NCBI GenBank assembly: GCA_038373865.1
Contig: JAXGGA010002178.1
Span: 62,001 to 126,000, forward strand
Reading direction: 5' to 3'
Source of the DNA: Uloborus plumipes
Taxonomy: Eukaryota; Arthropoda; Arachnida; Araneae; Uloboridae
Length of the DNA: 64,000 nt
The notes beneath the pieces are model-generated. The model searched no databases. It was given only the letters and a program-made list of their open reading frames with translations, and had not been told where the DNA came from. A program made the position numbers and the translations under genes. Of the stretch, positions 23,735 through 35,205 are shown piece by piece (position 1 is the first letter of the stretch; the number at the start of each line of letters is the position of its first letter).

Positions 23735-25140
23735 CACTGTGAAAAATGAATGTTGTTTTACCATATAATTCAGCTAATTTTACAGGAATTTTACACTAAT
23801 AAACTATCAAATTGCTAATTTTAAAGTAGTGAACTGTTAAAATTGTGAGTTTACAGTAATAAACTAAAAATGCTAGTTTTACACAGTTTATTACTGTGCA
23901 TTTTAAAGTTTTAAACTGGAACATATGCTGCCAGTATTATACTGTTGTTTTTACAGTATAATACAGCTAATTTTATGGTAAATAAACTGTAAAATTGCTA
24001 GTTTTCTCTATATATTAAAAAAAAGTAAGCTCAAAAATATTGTGAAAGGATGTTTGTGGCTGACCTGAGTCCAGGTGGCCTCATAGCACCTACAGACTTG
24101 AAACTTGGTACAAAATTAGTTCGAGCCCCGTAGATTTGCACCTTGGAGCTATTTTTCCTAATTTCGAATTAGTTTTTTTAATTAAATTTTTAAGCATAAA
24201 TTTCACATACTTCACCAAATTAGAGGGCAAAAACATTCTCCCATCCCCGAATGCTATATATCGTTGCAAAGAGATTTTTTTTCTGAAAAAGAAGATGTTT
24301 GTTTCATTTCTCTCTGTTAATTATAACAGGAGGTAGAAGGGATTCTAATTTAGCCATTTTTCAAGGCTAACCTCGAGCAAAATTATATTCATTAAATTAC
24401 TTACATTCAACCAAACTGTTTCAAAACATTTTCAACAAGATTGTGTTCGATCAGCAAAACCGGTGACGCTTCGTTTTGCTTATTGCTCGTCTTAATTCAG
24501 CAAAATATACACGATTGCTTTTACGGCACATTTTCTTTCTTTTTTTTTAACATTTAAGAAAGGTTTTCATCACTCTTACGGTATTTTATTTTGTTTACGT
24601 GATTTCATAAGAATTACATTGCGAATTATTTTTTTTTTCCGCGAGGGAAAGGAACTGGATTTTCTGTTTGGGCTAGATATTTTACTATGTTTTTCAATTA
24701 TGTACATATTTTTTTCATTTTTTATGTCAGGGTGAGGGGGGGGGGTCGCTTTTATTTATTTGGCAAATTATTTTAAATTGTAAAAGAACGGTTACCGTTT
24801 AAAGAGTATGTGAGCATTTCAGTTAGAAAATGATTATTTTACATCAAGATGGGGGGGGGGGAGTATTATTTTCTTTCTCAGCGGGGATGCCGTATTTGGT
24901 GACATAGCCGATTTGACTCCAAACCACCAGAAGCAGGATGGTGATCGAGCCGCCGAAGGCGGTGAGGTAGTCGCCGCAGGCGACGAACGGGGGTTGGCGA
25001 GCAGGGGGTGGAGCCCCCTAGTACAGTAAAAAAACTAAAATTTCTAGTTTTACAGTTTATTACTGCGCTTATACAGTTTTAAACTGAAACCTCTGTTTTC
25101 AGTATTACACAGTAAAAACAACAACTTATTTTTCTCAGTT
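23735..25140. mobile_element. ACTGTAAA-family MITE, copy 3 (split by a Helitron)
   Basis: The left part, 23735-24004, begins CACTGTGAAAAATGAATG after TA. The right part, 25022-25140, ends TTATTTTTCTCAGT. Joining the parts across the Helitron gives GCTAGTTTTACAGT, which is the family consensus. Net length is about 390 bp. Confidence 0.78.
24005..25021 (+). mobile_element. Non-autonomous Helitron, 1,017 bp
   Basis: The 5' end is TCTCTATATATTAAAAAAAA. The 3' end is CTAG, directly preceded by a hairpin with stem AGGGGG/CCCCCT and a 5-nt loop, and by a GC-rich tail that includes GCCGCCGAAGGCGG and GCCGCAGGCGAC. These are the hallmarks of Helitrons: TC start, CTRR end, 3' hairpin and no target duplication. 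The host junction is GTTT|TACAG, so insertion was between two T. No Rep/helicase frame is present, so mobilisation would need a helper. Confidence 0.85.
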
Positions 25141-26585
25141 TACAGTCAGGGGTGGAAACACAGTGTAATTTGAAACTTCTTCAAAATGTAGAAGTCATTG
25201 CATTCTACAATTTGCATGCAATTAATATTTTTGTGATATTCTATTAAATTACCTATGTATGTATTCTAATAAATATTATTTTCATGAAAAATTTAAACAA
25301 CTATTATAATTGCGCAGCATTTTGCTCATATTTAACTTATAATTTTTTTAAATAGATGGAATTATAAATTTTTTTTTATAGTTACTACAACGTTAAAACA
25401 AGGGCAAATATGCAAAACATTGCAGACACGCGTTTCGGAGTTTGTATTGAAAAGGCACCCTTTTACAATGACAAAAGATGGAAACTTATAGATGGCATAA
25501 CTTTAAATAGCAAGTTTCACTTTTTTTTTTTCATTTTTATGCGTACTTACTTTATTTTCCCTTAGTTATACTTAGTTATATTCTCCCTATTTATATTTAA
25601 GTTTATATCTTATACCATTCCTTACGTAATTCAAATGGTTGCGTGACTGATGAAAAGTGTTTCTCAGAGCATGGGAGTTAACTGGCCCTTTGACCCTCCC
25701 CCTGAATCTACCCTTGTACAGTTTGTGTTGTCAAATAGCGTAACAATATGATCCAAAAGCGTGCAATTGCTTTTAAATCTTGATAAACCCCAACAGAACT
25801 AGGATAAAACGACTTCAAGGCGAAAGTAATTAATTAATTTATTTATTTTGATTTTTTATTTTACTGCAGAGGATAGTTCATGCACACACACGCACGTACT
25901 TAAGTTCAAAGTGAGAAAATATCTCTCGGAAACTTATTCGCTAGGAATGAGAGTTAAGAAGACCAGTTGATCACTCCTGGAATTTTTAACATGATTTTTC
26001 TCAGAGAAAAACTATGCAAAAAACATTGACAAAAAATCAAATCAAATAAATTATTCCTTTAGAAAGAGTAATTCTTGAATTGGACATTACTGTTATTGAA
26101 CTTCTATAAAAAGAATTGAAAGCAAAAGTTTTTTTTTCCTTTTTTTTTCTTTTCACAATGAGAATAAGTTTCGGGATGCTCCTTATGGTCAACCAATCAA
26201 TTGGTTTGTTTGCAGAGACATTAGTTGGCAAATCAATTAGATATGAGTCTTTATTCATCTTTTGTTGTCTCAAGCATTTATTTTTCCATAAAATAAATAA
26301 ATAGTAATTGTTTTTTCTTTTTTTCTTATTTTCAATTTCCTTTTAGAATCAGGAATGACATCTAGCATTAATTCAGATTCAATTTAAAATAGTTTTCCTT
26401 GAAACCTTTAACCACTTTTAACCTTATATATATATATATATATATATTTCAATCTCTACCATTAGTTTTACTCAGTAAAAACAGGAACACTGAGTGTGAA
26501 AACAAATATCCCAAACAGTGAGCATCATTTACAGAACATTACTGTTTACATTTTCATTTCCGATCAACGACCAAACTGCCTTCTA

Positions 26586-26941
26586 CACTTAAAAAATGAA
26601 TAAACTTACATTTTACGCAGGCCCGTCATTTGGGGGGAGCAGGGGGGGTCAATTGCCCCCCCCCCTCTGACTTTGAGAAATCAATGTGTCCTATAAGTGG
26701 GCGTGGCTTTTGATGTTTTCCTATGAAATTGCATTGTGTTTGGACCCTTTGCCCCCCCCCCCTGGAAAAACGTGAAATGACGCCCCTGATTTTACGGCAA
26801 CAAACTGTAAAATTTCTCTCTTTACAGCAAGAAACTAAAATTGCTAGTTTTACAGTTTATTACTGTGCATTTTACAGTTTTAAATTGAAACCTCGGCTAC
26901 CAGTATTATACTGTAAAAACAGCAGTTCATTTTTTGCAGTG
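26586..26941. mobile_element. ACTGTAAA-family MITE, copy 4 (short, interrupted)
   Basis: It starts CACTTAAAAAATGAATAAAC after TA (26584-26585) and ends CATTTTTTGCAGTG before TA (26942-26943). A hAT MITE occupies 26618-26788. The net family sequence is only about 180 bp, the shortest copy, with fewer internal modules. Confidence 0.78.
26618..26788 (+). mobile_element. hAT MITE, 171 bp, copy A
   Basis: The ends are CAGGCCCGTCATTT and AAATGACGCCCCTG. They are flanked by a perfect 8-bp duplication ATTTTACG (26610-26617 and 26789-26796). The interior has long G and C runs and the phrase CTGACTTTGAGAAATCAATG. The same element lies in the opposite orientation at 32819-32994. Confidence 0.88.
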
Positions 26942-27604
26942 TAGCCACTACTATGATGTTCTTCGTGAAAACGGGTTCATTTGTGAACCACACAAAAACA
27001 AATAACCCAACAACACGCTCAAACCCCTTTACCAGTCATCCGACTCTGTCCCCCACTTCCGGCTTCCACCATTCCTGATCAAGCGAAAGAACTCCCCTAT
27101 AACCACTGCTATCATTTCGTTACTTCGTGAAAACGGGAGCAATTAATGAAACATGCTCCGTTACATATATAAGCGTCGTAAACGGTGACCCCTTCTCCAA
27201 ACCCCAGCAGACCGAATGGGGCAAGAAAAAAAAAAAAATCGGTAAAATAAAGAACACCGCATGGGGTGGAATCGTATTCATTAGGGAGGCCCCTTCATGT
27301 AGGTGAGTCTTTCATTATAACGTCACCCAGTTGGCCTATCAAGCGTGGGGGGACGATCTGCGGGATTCTGCTGCTCTGGAATGACGCTCTAGGGAGAGAA
27401 TAATTTACTCTACAATTGTATCTCCATTTCTCACTCCCGTAGAATAACGCTGACCACATTTTAAAATAATATTATCGAGGTAGGCGCATTTTTCACAGTG
27501 CCGTTTGGTCAACTTTATTCTTTTGTTGAGTTTTACAGCAAAGCATATTAAACATTAATTTTACACAACAGTATTAATTTTACTCAACGAAACTCTGTAC
27601 CTCA

Positions 27605-27945
27605 CACTGTAAGAAATGAAGGTTGTTTTTATAGTGTAATACAACTAATTTTATGGTAATGAACTGTAAAATTGCTAATTTTACAGCAATGAACTGTAAA
27701 GTTGCTAATTTTACAGTTTATTACGGTGTATTTTACGGTTTCAAACTGGAATCTGTGCTGACAGTATTATACTGTTGTTTTTACAGTATAATACAGTTAA
27801 ATTTTACGGCAGTAAACTGTAAAATGGCTAACTAAACTGTACAATTGCTAGTTTTGCAGTTTATTACTGTGCCTTTTACAGTTTCAAATTGGAACCTCTA
27901 CTGATGGTATTATACTGTAAAAACAACAGTTCTTTTTTTGCAGTG
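27605..27945. mobile_element. ACTGTAAA-family MITE, copy 5
   Basis: It begins CACTGTAAGAAATGAAGG and ends TTTTTTTGCAGTG. The interior shows the family modules twice in each orientation. The flanks are CA on both sides rather than TA, so either a base has changed or the outer boundary is less certain. Confidence 0.76.
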
Positions 27946-28970
27946 CAGAATCAGAATGACGTAAGTTCAAAATGGCAATGTTCACTTTATTACTATATTG
28001 TATGAAGAATCTTATTCCTTATCGATTCACTAGAACGTCTTTCTGCAAAAGAAATACCGTCACAATTATTTAGCAGCAAAGAGAGCAGGAGTCCTATTAC
28101 TTGCATGCATCCGACAATCGTTTTCGCCCTCTCCTGAAAAGTTACGAAACTGGACACGTTGGTCTGGGTCTGATACAGAACTAATAATCCAAATAAAAGC
28201 AGTGCACAGTTAAGTCTTGAGAAATCTGGCGATTAAATCGTAGCCTGACATCTACTTCAACACATAATATGCAAAAGATAGCAAAGTTTATAAATTTCAT
28301 ACAGCGCAACTTATAAAAGCAAGAATTTTTAGTAAGAATCGCGGCACGTGTTTCTCAGTCACATAGTATTATTTTCAAAGAGCAGTGGGAAATAGTAGGA
28401 GAAAACTTTATTTGTTTTGACAGCAACTCTTCAGACAAATATGATATCCTAGATGATCCTTAAAATAAATTTAAAAAAAGCTTACGTCCATTTGAGTATC
28501 GAGAAAAGGAAGGTCAGAAAACTTTATTGGAAACGTCGAGAAAGGTTAAATTAACCATTAGTGACGAAGCCACTGGACATGACTGAGCTAAATATCCAGA
28601 TCAGAGAGTAAAATACGGTTTATTATTTAGAGTTTAAGGATAACGTTTTGTAATTTACTTTTATGCATATTTATTTGTTTAGTTTTCGAGACCAGAGTGG
28701 TCACGAAACCACTAGACTAAGATAGTCACTAAATGACTTGAGTGAACGGGTCACTGAAACACTTTATCTCCTTAGTTCAAGAAGCAATGGCAGAATTGAA
28801 ACTTAGATTCTGATTTTTAGCTATGTTATTTGTTGTTGGAAGTGTACGATGTACCTTTAAATTTCATTTAACTTTAATTCAGAAAATCGGAGAAATGACT
28901 ATGAGTTGTCTAAAAAGTATTTTTAACACACTTTTATTAGTTTCACATGTGTGTTTGTATATACAGGGTG
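27946..28970. other. Intron sequence with weak internal repetition
   Basis: The phrase GTCACGAAACCACTAGAC (about 28698) echoes GTGACGAAGCCACTGGAC (about 28560). Otherwise nothing is recognised. Confidence 0.45.
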
Positions 28971-29450
28971 TCCACTCCTATCGTGGACCAATAGCTAATT
29001 TCTAAACCGTTAGAGATAAGCATATAGTTCATTTAGGAAAAAATCTCCAAATTACGAAAGGAATTTTGGGTCTATTCAATGTTTTTCAAAAAATCAAATT
29101 TTGAAAGAGTTACGAAATTTAAATTTTTATACAGCCCCCTAGTCCTATCAATCATATTTAGTAGAACATTTTTGACACTGTAACGTTTAAAACAAAAAAA
29201 AAAATCACTCTTCTACTACAAAAATTGACCGAGTTATGACGTTTTGAAAAATTAAGATTTTGCATTATTTCATGACGTCATCGAGAGATCGCTTAAGGGA
29301 CCGTATGCGAAATCCTTCAAAATCTCGATTTTTCAAAACGTCATAACTCGGTCAATTTTTGTGGTAGAACAGTGATTTTTTTTTAGTTTTAAACGTTTCA
29401 GTGTCAAGAATGTTTTACTAAATATGATTGATAGGACTGGGGTGGGTTTG
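28971..29450. mobile_element. Foldback element with arms of about 130 bp
   Basis: The left arm (about 29134-29262) and the right arm (about 29319-29446) are inverted copies of each other. Each has AGTCCTATCAATCATATTTA at the outside and ATTGACCGAGTTATGACG near the centre. The loop of about 56 bp contains the palindrome ATGACGTCAT. The outer left flank carries TACAGGGTGTCCACTC, a phrase common at ends of arthropod transposons. No coding capacity is seen. Confidence 0.72.
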
Positions 29451-29457
29451 TATATAT

Positions 29458-29695
29458 ATATGTAACTCTGAATGAAAGATAAAATTCAAGTTCTTTGCAA
29501 ATATAAAAGTAATATATTTAATACTATTATTAATATTAAAGGCTAAATTATATTATTACGTGTTGATGTATTATAAGAGTGTTTCAGTTGTTTGCATGTA
29601 ACTCTGGATAAAAGATAAAATTCACTTCGTTTGCAAATATAAAAGTAATATATTTCATACTATTATTTATTCTAAAGGGCAAAACTATATTTAAA
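29458..29695. repeat. Two-copy tandem repeat starting TGTAACTCTG
   Basis: TGTAACTCTGAATGAAAGAT (about 29460) and TGTAACTCTGGATAAAAGAT (about 29598) each lead into TTTGCAAATATAAAAGTAAT. The offset is about 138 bp. Together with the GC-richer block at 29800-29960 this could be part of a solo LTR, which is not proven. Confidence 0.6.
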
Positions 29696-32600
29696 AGCTT
29701 ATTTTTAGTTTTTTTAAACTATATTTTGATTATTATACAATTTTTATGAATTTTTTAATGTAGTTCATCTGTAACCTTGAAATATTCTGAAATGCTATTC
29801 GGGAAAACCCCTTCCTTGGGGATCTCCCGTTTGTGGGATCCTGCGTGACACGGAAGCCTCGCTCGGCACGTGATCGCCGGAAGTGCTGACTGCCGCTAGT
29901 ACCCGTATGACCGAAAATGGTGGCTAATGAAGCGAGAAGAAGTTGAGGGTGTCCCCTCTCTGTTCATACTAAAATCCTGTTATGGTCACAAAATAGAGTT
30001 AATTCTATTGATATAATTCAGATAATATTAAATTCAGGCTTCTTTACCTGCAAATTTCACACTGGGTTATTGCAGTTCTAACTTTACCGTGCCTGCACGT
30101 AATTTTGGACCAGCAAAGAAAAAAAAATTGCAATAAACTATGATTTTAGATTTTACTAATTTCAGTCATTTAAGCTAAAATAAATAATACTCAAGCAAAG
30201 TTGCTTATGGAATCGAAAAAAAAAGAGATGACTTTTATTTTTTGAACTGAAGCCTTTGTGTTCAACCCTACCTCGAGTATGAAACTTGAAACTCTTCAAA
30301 GTGACGAATAAAAGTGCGATTGGTCGGTATGAAAAGTAAATTACAATTATCATTAATTCCGGCTCTTCATCTGAGAAACGAAACTCTTTTTTAGTCCCCA
30401 TAAACATGATTTTATTAGTTTTGAAGACCATGATGCAAAAAATGCTATTATCATCCTAAATATATGTAATCTATGTTTATCAAGTACTCTGAGAAAAGAA
30501 ATCAATACCAAGTGTAAGTCTTTATTCTGTAACTCGAATTGCCTAGGAGTAAGATTTGTAATATACAATGTAACGAAATTACGAGTTTGTACCATCTTCA
30601 GCTTTAAGCAGTTTTATTGGTATGAGTGCTGAACTCACTTAAGTTACTTCGACTCACAGCTCGCTGCTCTTAAGTGAAGTAATCCATTGGCGCATTCCGT
30701 CAAATCAACCAATCACTTAACTGATAAAGCAGACGAAGTACTTCTGAAACCTATTTCTTTTTCATTAATAAAACTAAAAAATATTATCAATCAGTTCTTT
30801 AAATGTTCAAAAATAAGCTTCACGTGCTAGCAACACTCAACTAAGCAACGAAAAAAAAAAAAGTTCAAGTGCATTTTCTTTTGAGAAATTTTTAAAGTTT
30901 TCAACATATTTCCCTCTTTTATTCTTTCCTAAAAGTGGGCCCTTCTAAGCTCCAGCAGCTTAATGTTGTTCCGTTCCGACACACAACTTTCTTTCCTTCC
31001 CGTCTTTTAAACGCATTAAAAATATTCCACCATTCCCTCTTTATGACAAAATCGAACTTTGGATGCAAGCCTTCCATGTTCTGTTTCCTTTAGCGCGGGG
31101 CAATTGAAACGTAAATGGCATTAGGAAAATATGCCGTTTGTTGTGAACCTGTTATGAGGGTGGGTTTTCATTTATTTATTTTTTTCCCAGCCTTTAAAGC
31201 CGCATTCAAAGCTTTTCATCTTGAAAGGTTTTAAGAAAATTTATGTAATTTTTGCTTTTTTCGAGTATTTGTATTTCTTCTTCTTTCTTCGTCAAACTTA
31301 AAGGAAAATATTTTGTGCTTAGTTTCTGGAGAATATCAAGAAATGGTATGTCCACGAGTTTAAATATTTGCTTTTGTCGAGTCCGGGTTTGGAGTGCGTA
31401 TGGATTTCTTTTTCGTTCATTTATTTATTCCCTCTGACTGTAAGAAAAGTTTTCGCGAACCAGCTTAAATGTTCTGAATAAAGATGGTGTTTAGTCTTTA
31501 TGTCTCAGATCGTTTTCTAATGCAAGCTGCAATGGCCCATGTTCAAAATAAAGTTTTAATATTCCACTGTGAATGTTTCTTTGTAAACTTCTTTTCCTAC
31601 CATTAGTTTTTCTTTTTTGTTGACAGAGTTAAAGTTTTTGAAGGATAAATATAAATAGCGATGTTTATTTCCCATTTTCCGACAAATTTGAAATAAAGTA
31701 TAGTTTGCAGTTTTATATCAAGCCAGCTACTTTTGGTCTTGTAGTTTTCCTAAAGCGCTTTGATCTCTAAAGCCCGTAGCTCGAACAGAGCAATAATACA
31801 TATTTTTTAATAATTAACCTTTTGAAGTATTCTTTTAAGCATTTTTGAACACCAATTAAATCATGTGTAAAACATAAGAAGAAAATATGATTGAAATAGC
31901 AGGGAGCGTTAAGTTTCCTCCGTTTACTAAATATTAAATAGTGATATTGTTATTAATGATTTTATTGATTGCAATTTCAATAAAATGTTTTGTAATCCTG
32001 ATAAACATCAATAATCATGAAAGGAAATTCGTAATATTTTCTTCATAATTATATTCAAAAGCATTGAAGGGAAAACGTGGTTCTAATTTTTAGAAAATCA
32101 ATTAATAGTGATACCATAAAATAAAATTGCAATGATCTATAATTCATAGGATTAAGTTAGTTAAATCGACAGAGGGTTACAAATTTTGAACTAGAGTCTT
32201 TGTTTTTTATTGATGGCATGGCTTCAAAGAAGAGTAATATGTTATATCTTGAATAAACAGTCGGTTTATATCGATAATCATTTATTAAGGAATGAATATC
32301 CCAGATCTAGTTTACCGCTAATGCTTGGCCCCAAAACTCCAAATGTCTATTTAATTTCCTAAAAATGTCAAATATTAATTATTAAAAACATTATCAAAAT
32401 AGTAATATCGAAAAAAATAAAAGCAACCACCAATATTTTTCAATTTTAAAATTAAATAAAGGAGAAGATTGGAAACCATATATTTTAGATTAGTACCGTT
32501 AAAAAAATCGAAGCTTCATAAGTTCCTTGGTGTTAAAATTTTAAAAATTATAATTGCATTCAAATTATTAGTAACTTTTCACCATTTAAAATCTTATTTT

Positions 32601-32810
32601 GAATTTATCAAAAAATTAATCTAACTAAGGTGTAATTAATCTATTTTTAGACAATTTTTTTAAACCGCACTGCTTTTTATAATAACCGAAAATTCTATAA
32701 GCTTTTTTTTTCCTTCAAAATTCTCATAAATTTTTTTTAAAGGTTAGAGTTTAAATTTATATAATTAAAAGTCTTTTACACTTGACAATCCAATGCATGA
32801 TGACTATAGT
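29696..32810. other. AT-rich intron sequence, little recognised
   Basis: A GC-richer patch at 29800-29960 (GGGATCCTGCGTGACACGG and neighbours) stands out. The remaining 2.8 kb is AT-rich with no gene or repeat family that I can name. Confidence 0.5.
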
Positions 32811-32818
32811 GGTATCAC

Positions 32819-32994
32819 CAGGGACGTCATTTCAACTTTTTCCAGGGAGGGGGGGGGGGGCAAAGGGTCCAAACACAATGCAATTTCATCGGAAAACATA
32901 CAAAATCACGCCCACTTATATGTAAATACATTGATTTCTCAAAGTCAGGGGGGTGCGCAATTGATCCCCCTGCCCCCCCTAAATGACGTGCCTG
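32819..32994 (-). mobile_element. hAT MITE, 176 bp, copy B
   Basis: The ends are CAGGGACGTCATTT and AAATGACGTGCCTG, flanked by a perfect 8-bp duplication GGTATCAC (32811-32818 and 32995-33002). The interior is the reverse complement of copy A at 26618-26788, including the CATTGATTTCTCAAAGTCAG phrase. Confidence 0.88.
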
Positions 32995-33502
32995 GGTATC
33001 ACCTCAAAACTTTCAGCAATAAAAACTTTTATTTTGCGTAACTTTTTGTCCTTAATTACTATCCATTTACGTTTGATTGGGAATGAATTTCAAACCTTTT
33101 AAAAGTTGTAATTGATATTGTTCCTCCAAAGTTTGACAAAAAGTGTAACCAAACTGAAGAAATAAGATACACTCACACAAGCACTTTGCACACAGGTTAA
33201 ATTCAAAGGTCCGTTTCGTTACCTATTGTAAAAAAGAATGTAACTTAAGAAATTCAACCTAATCCAGTGATTTTAACAGTCTGTATCTGTACTCATCTTA
33301 TATTGCTTGGTTTTACGCAATTTCAACCAATACTATATTATACACTTTCCTACACTGTAAAAAATGAATTTGATTTTACAGTATAATACAGCTAATTTTA
33401 TAGTAATAAACTGCAAAAATTGCTAATTTTACATTAAGAAACTGTAAAATGGCTACTTTTACAGTATTAAACTGTAAAATTAGCAATTTTACATATAACA
33501 TA

Positions 33503-34929
33503 CACTGGCGGAAAAAAAAATCCCAACACCAAAAAAGACTTGTGTTAGATAAACGAAATTTGGTAGGCGTGTTTATACAACTGAAAGATGACATCGATTG
33601 AAATTTCGTGTTCCGCGCATAAGTGTGGTGCAGCTGGCGTCACTCAGAACATGCAAATAAGGCTTGTTTTAAAAGCGTGTTGTGAAGCTCGTGTGTATTA
33701 TTTTTCCGTGAAATTTGACGAATTGCGTTCATGTTAGCCAGGAATACCTTTAAGAAGACGAAGAAGCCATTATCAACAGCTCACCGAGTATAAACGAGGT
33801 CGTACAATTTGGCTACGAGAAGGTGGATTTTCATTTCGCGATATTGCAGAAAGACTTGGGTGGGAATGTTTCTACCATGCAGGATTATTGGAAGCTATGG
33901 GTAAGGGATGGTACTACCTCAAGAAGATCGAGTTCCGAGCTGCCACGTGGCACGACTGAGAAAGAAGATCGCCGAATCTTGCGTACGGCTGTGGCGCATC
34001 GTACTGCATCTGCGGCTGACATTCGAGCTGTAGTTGGTAACGTCGTGACCCAAGGAACGGTAAGAAACTGTTTACTTCAGGGACAGCTCCGAGCCAGGCA
34101 GCCTGTAGCCGATATTCCATTGACTACAAACCATTGCCTTTTCCGACGGCAGTGGTGCCACCACAGAGCTCACTGGAGGTCGGAGTGGAGATCTGTTGTA
34201 ATTTTTGATAAAAACAGATTCTGAATTAGTGCCAGTGGTGGCTGTATATTGGTCAGAAGGAGGGCAGGGGACCGCCTGCATCCAAGAGGTCTACGGCCTA
34301 GACACACGGGACTCACACCAGGAGTTATGGTCTCTGGAGCAATTTCCTACGACAGCAGGGGCATTCTTGTAGTTATCCCAAACTCACTGACTGAAAATTT
34401 GTCGTCAGTCTGTTAATTTAACCAGTAGTACAGCCCTTCATGAGTAGCTTTCAAGGGGGCGTTTTCCAACCGGATAACGCTCGCCTCACATCGCTGCTGT
34501 AACGCAATGTACTCCACAGAGTGCTGACATGTTATCATGACCTGCAAAATCACCAGGTCTGTCTCCAATTGATAACATATGGGATATCATGGGATGGCAC
34601 CTCGAGCATCATCCACAGTCAGCAATGACGGTCCTAGTATTGACACAGCAAGTGCAACAAGCATGAAACTCCATACCACAAAGTGACATTAGCCACCTGT
34701 ATGACATAATGCATGCATGCTTGCAGGCTTGCCTTCAAAATTCTGGAGGTTACACCCTCTATTAAATTAACATAATTTCACATTTGCACAGCATTTTCTT
34801 GAGCTTAAATTAGCCAGTGATCTTGTACATTTAATCAATTAAACATGTTAACTAGACAATTGCATTACCCAAATTTCATTACTCTACGGCAATTTTTTCT
34901 TGGTGTTGGGATTTTTTTTTCCGCCAGTG
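33503..34929 (+). mobile_element. Tc1-type transposon, decayed
   Basis: It has perfect 30-bp terminal inverted repeats, starting CACTGGCGG, then nine A, then TCCCAACACCAA. It is flanked by TA (33501-33502 and 34930-34931). The length of 1,427 bp is normal for a single-gene Tc1 element. It carries one broken transposase gene on the + strand. Confidence 0.92.
33744..34765 (+). pseudogene. Tc1-type transposase pseudogene
   Basis: The reading follows the Tc1 transposase plan. An N-terminal basic run PLRRRRSHYQQLTEYKRG leads into a helix-turn-helix (WLREGGFSFRDIAERLG). A paired-like second domain follows (33856-34110), then the DDE domain. Two catalytic Asp can be seen, at 34207-34209 (context IFDKNRF) and 34473-34475 (context QPDNAR). 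At the third position (34571-34573, context SPIDNIWD) Asp replaces the Glu expected for Tc1. The end reads GGYTLY then stop (34763-34765), matching the usual C-terminus. The gene is broken: the expected start is ATA, one frameshift lies near 33855-33862, a stop follows the first catalytic motif (TGA, 34222-34224), and further shifts occur between the second and third motifs (98 bp apart where about 105 is expected). It is not functional. Confidence 0.88.
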
Positions 34930-35205
34930 TATGTAATAAACTGTAAAATAGCTAATTTAACAGTTTATCACCGTGCATTTTACAGTTTTAAACTGAACCT
35001 CTGCTAGGAACCTCAGCAGTATTATACTGCTGTTTTTACAGTGCAATACAGTTAAATTTTACGGCAACAAACTGTAAAACTTCTATCTTTACAGTAAGAA
35101 CCTAAAATTGCTTATTTTACAGTTTATTATTGTACGTTTTAGTTTTAAAGTGGAACTTCGGCTGCCAGTATTATACTGTAAAAATAACAGTTCATTTTTG
35201 CAGTG

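Larger units (their letters stand above)
33353..35205. mobile_element. ACTGTAAA-family MITE, copy 6 (split by a Tc1 element)
   Basis: It starts CACTGTAAAAAATGAATT after TA (33351-33352) and ends CATTTTTGCAGTG before TA (35206-35207). The Tc1 element at 33503-34929 sits inside. The net family length is about 425 bp, the longest copy. Confidence 0.8.

Noticed and set aside
24115..24140. tRNA-like T-arm phrase GTTCGAGCCCC
   Set aside because: No cloverleaf can be drawn around it, and it lies inside the Helitron.
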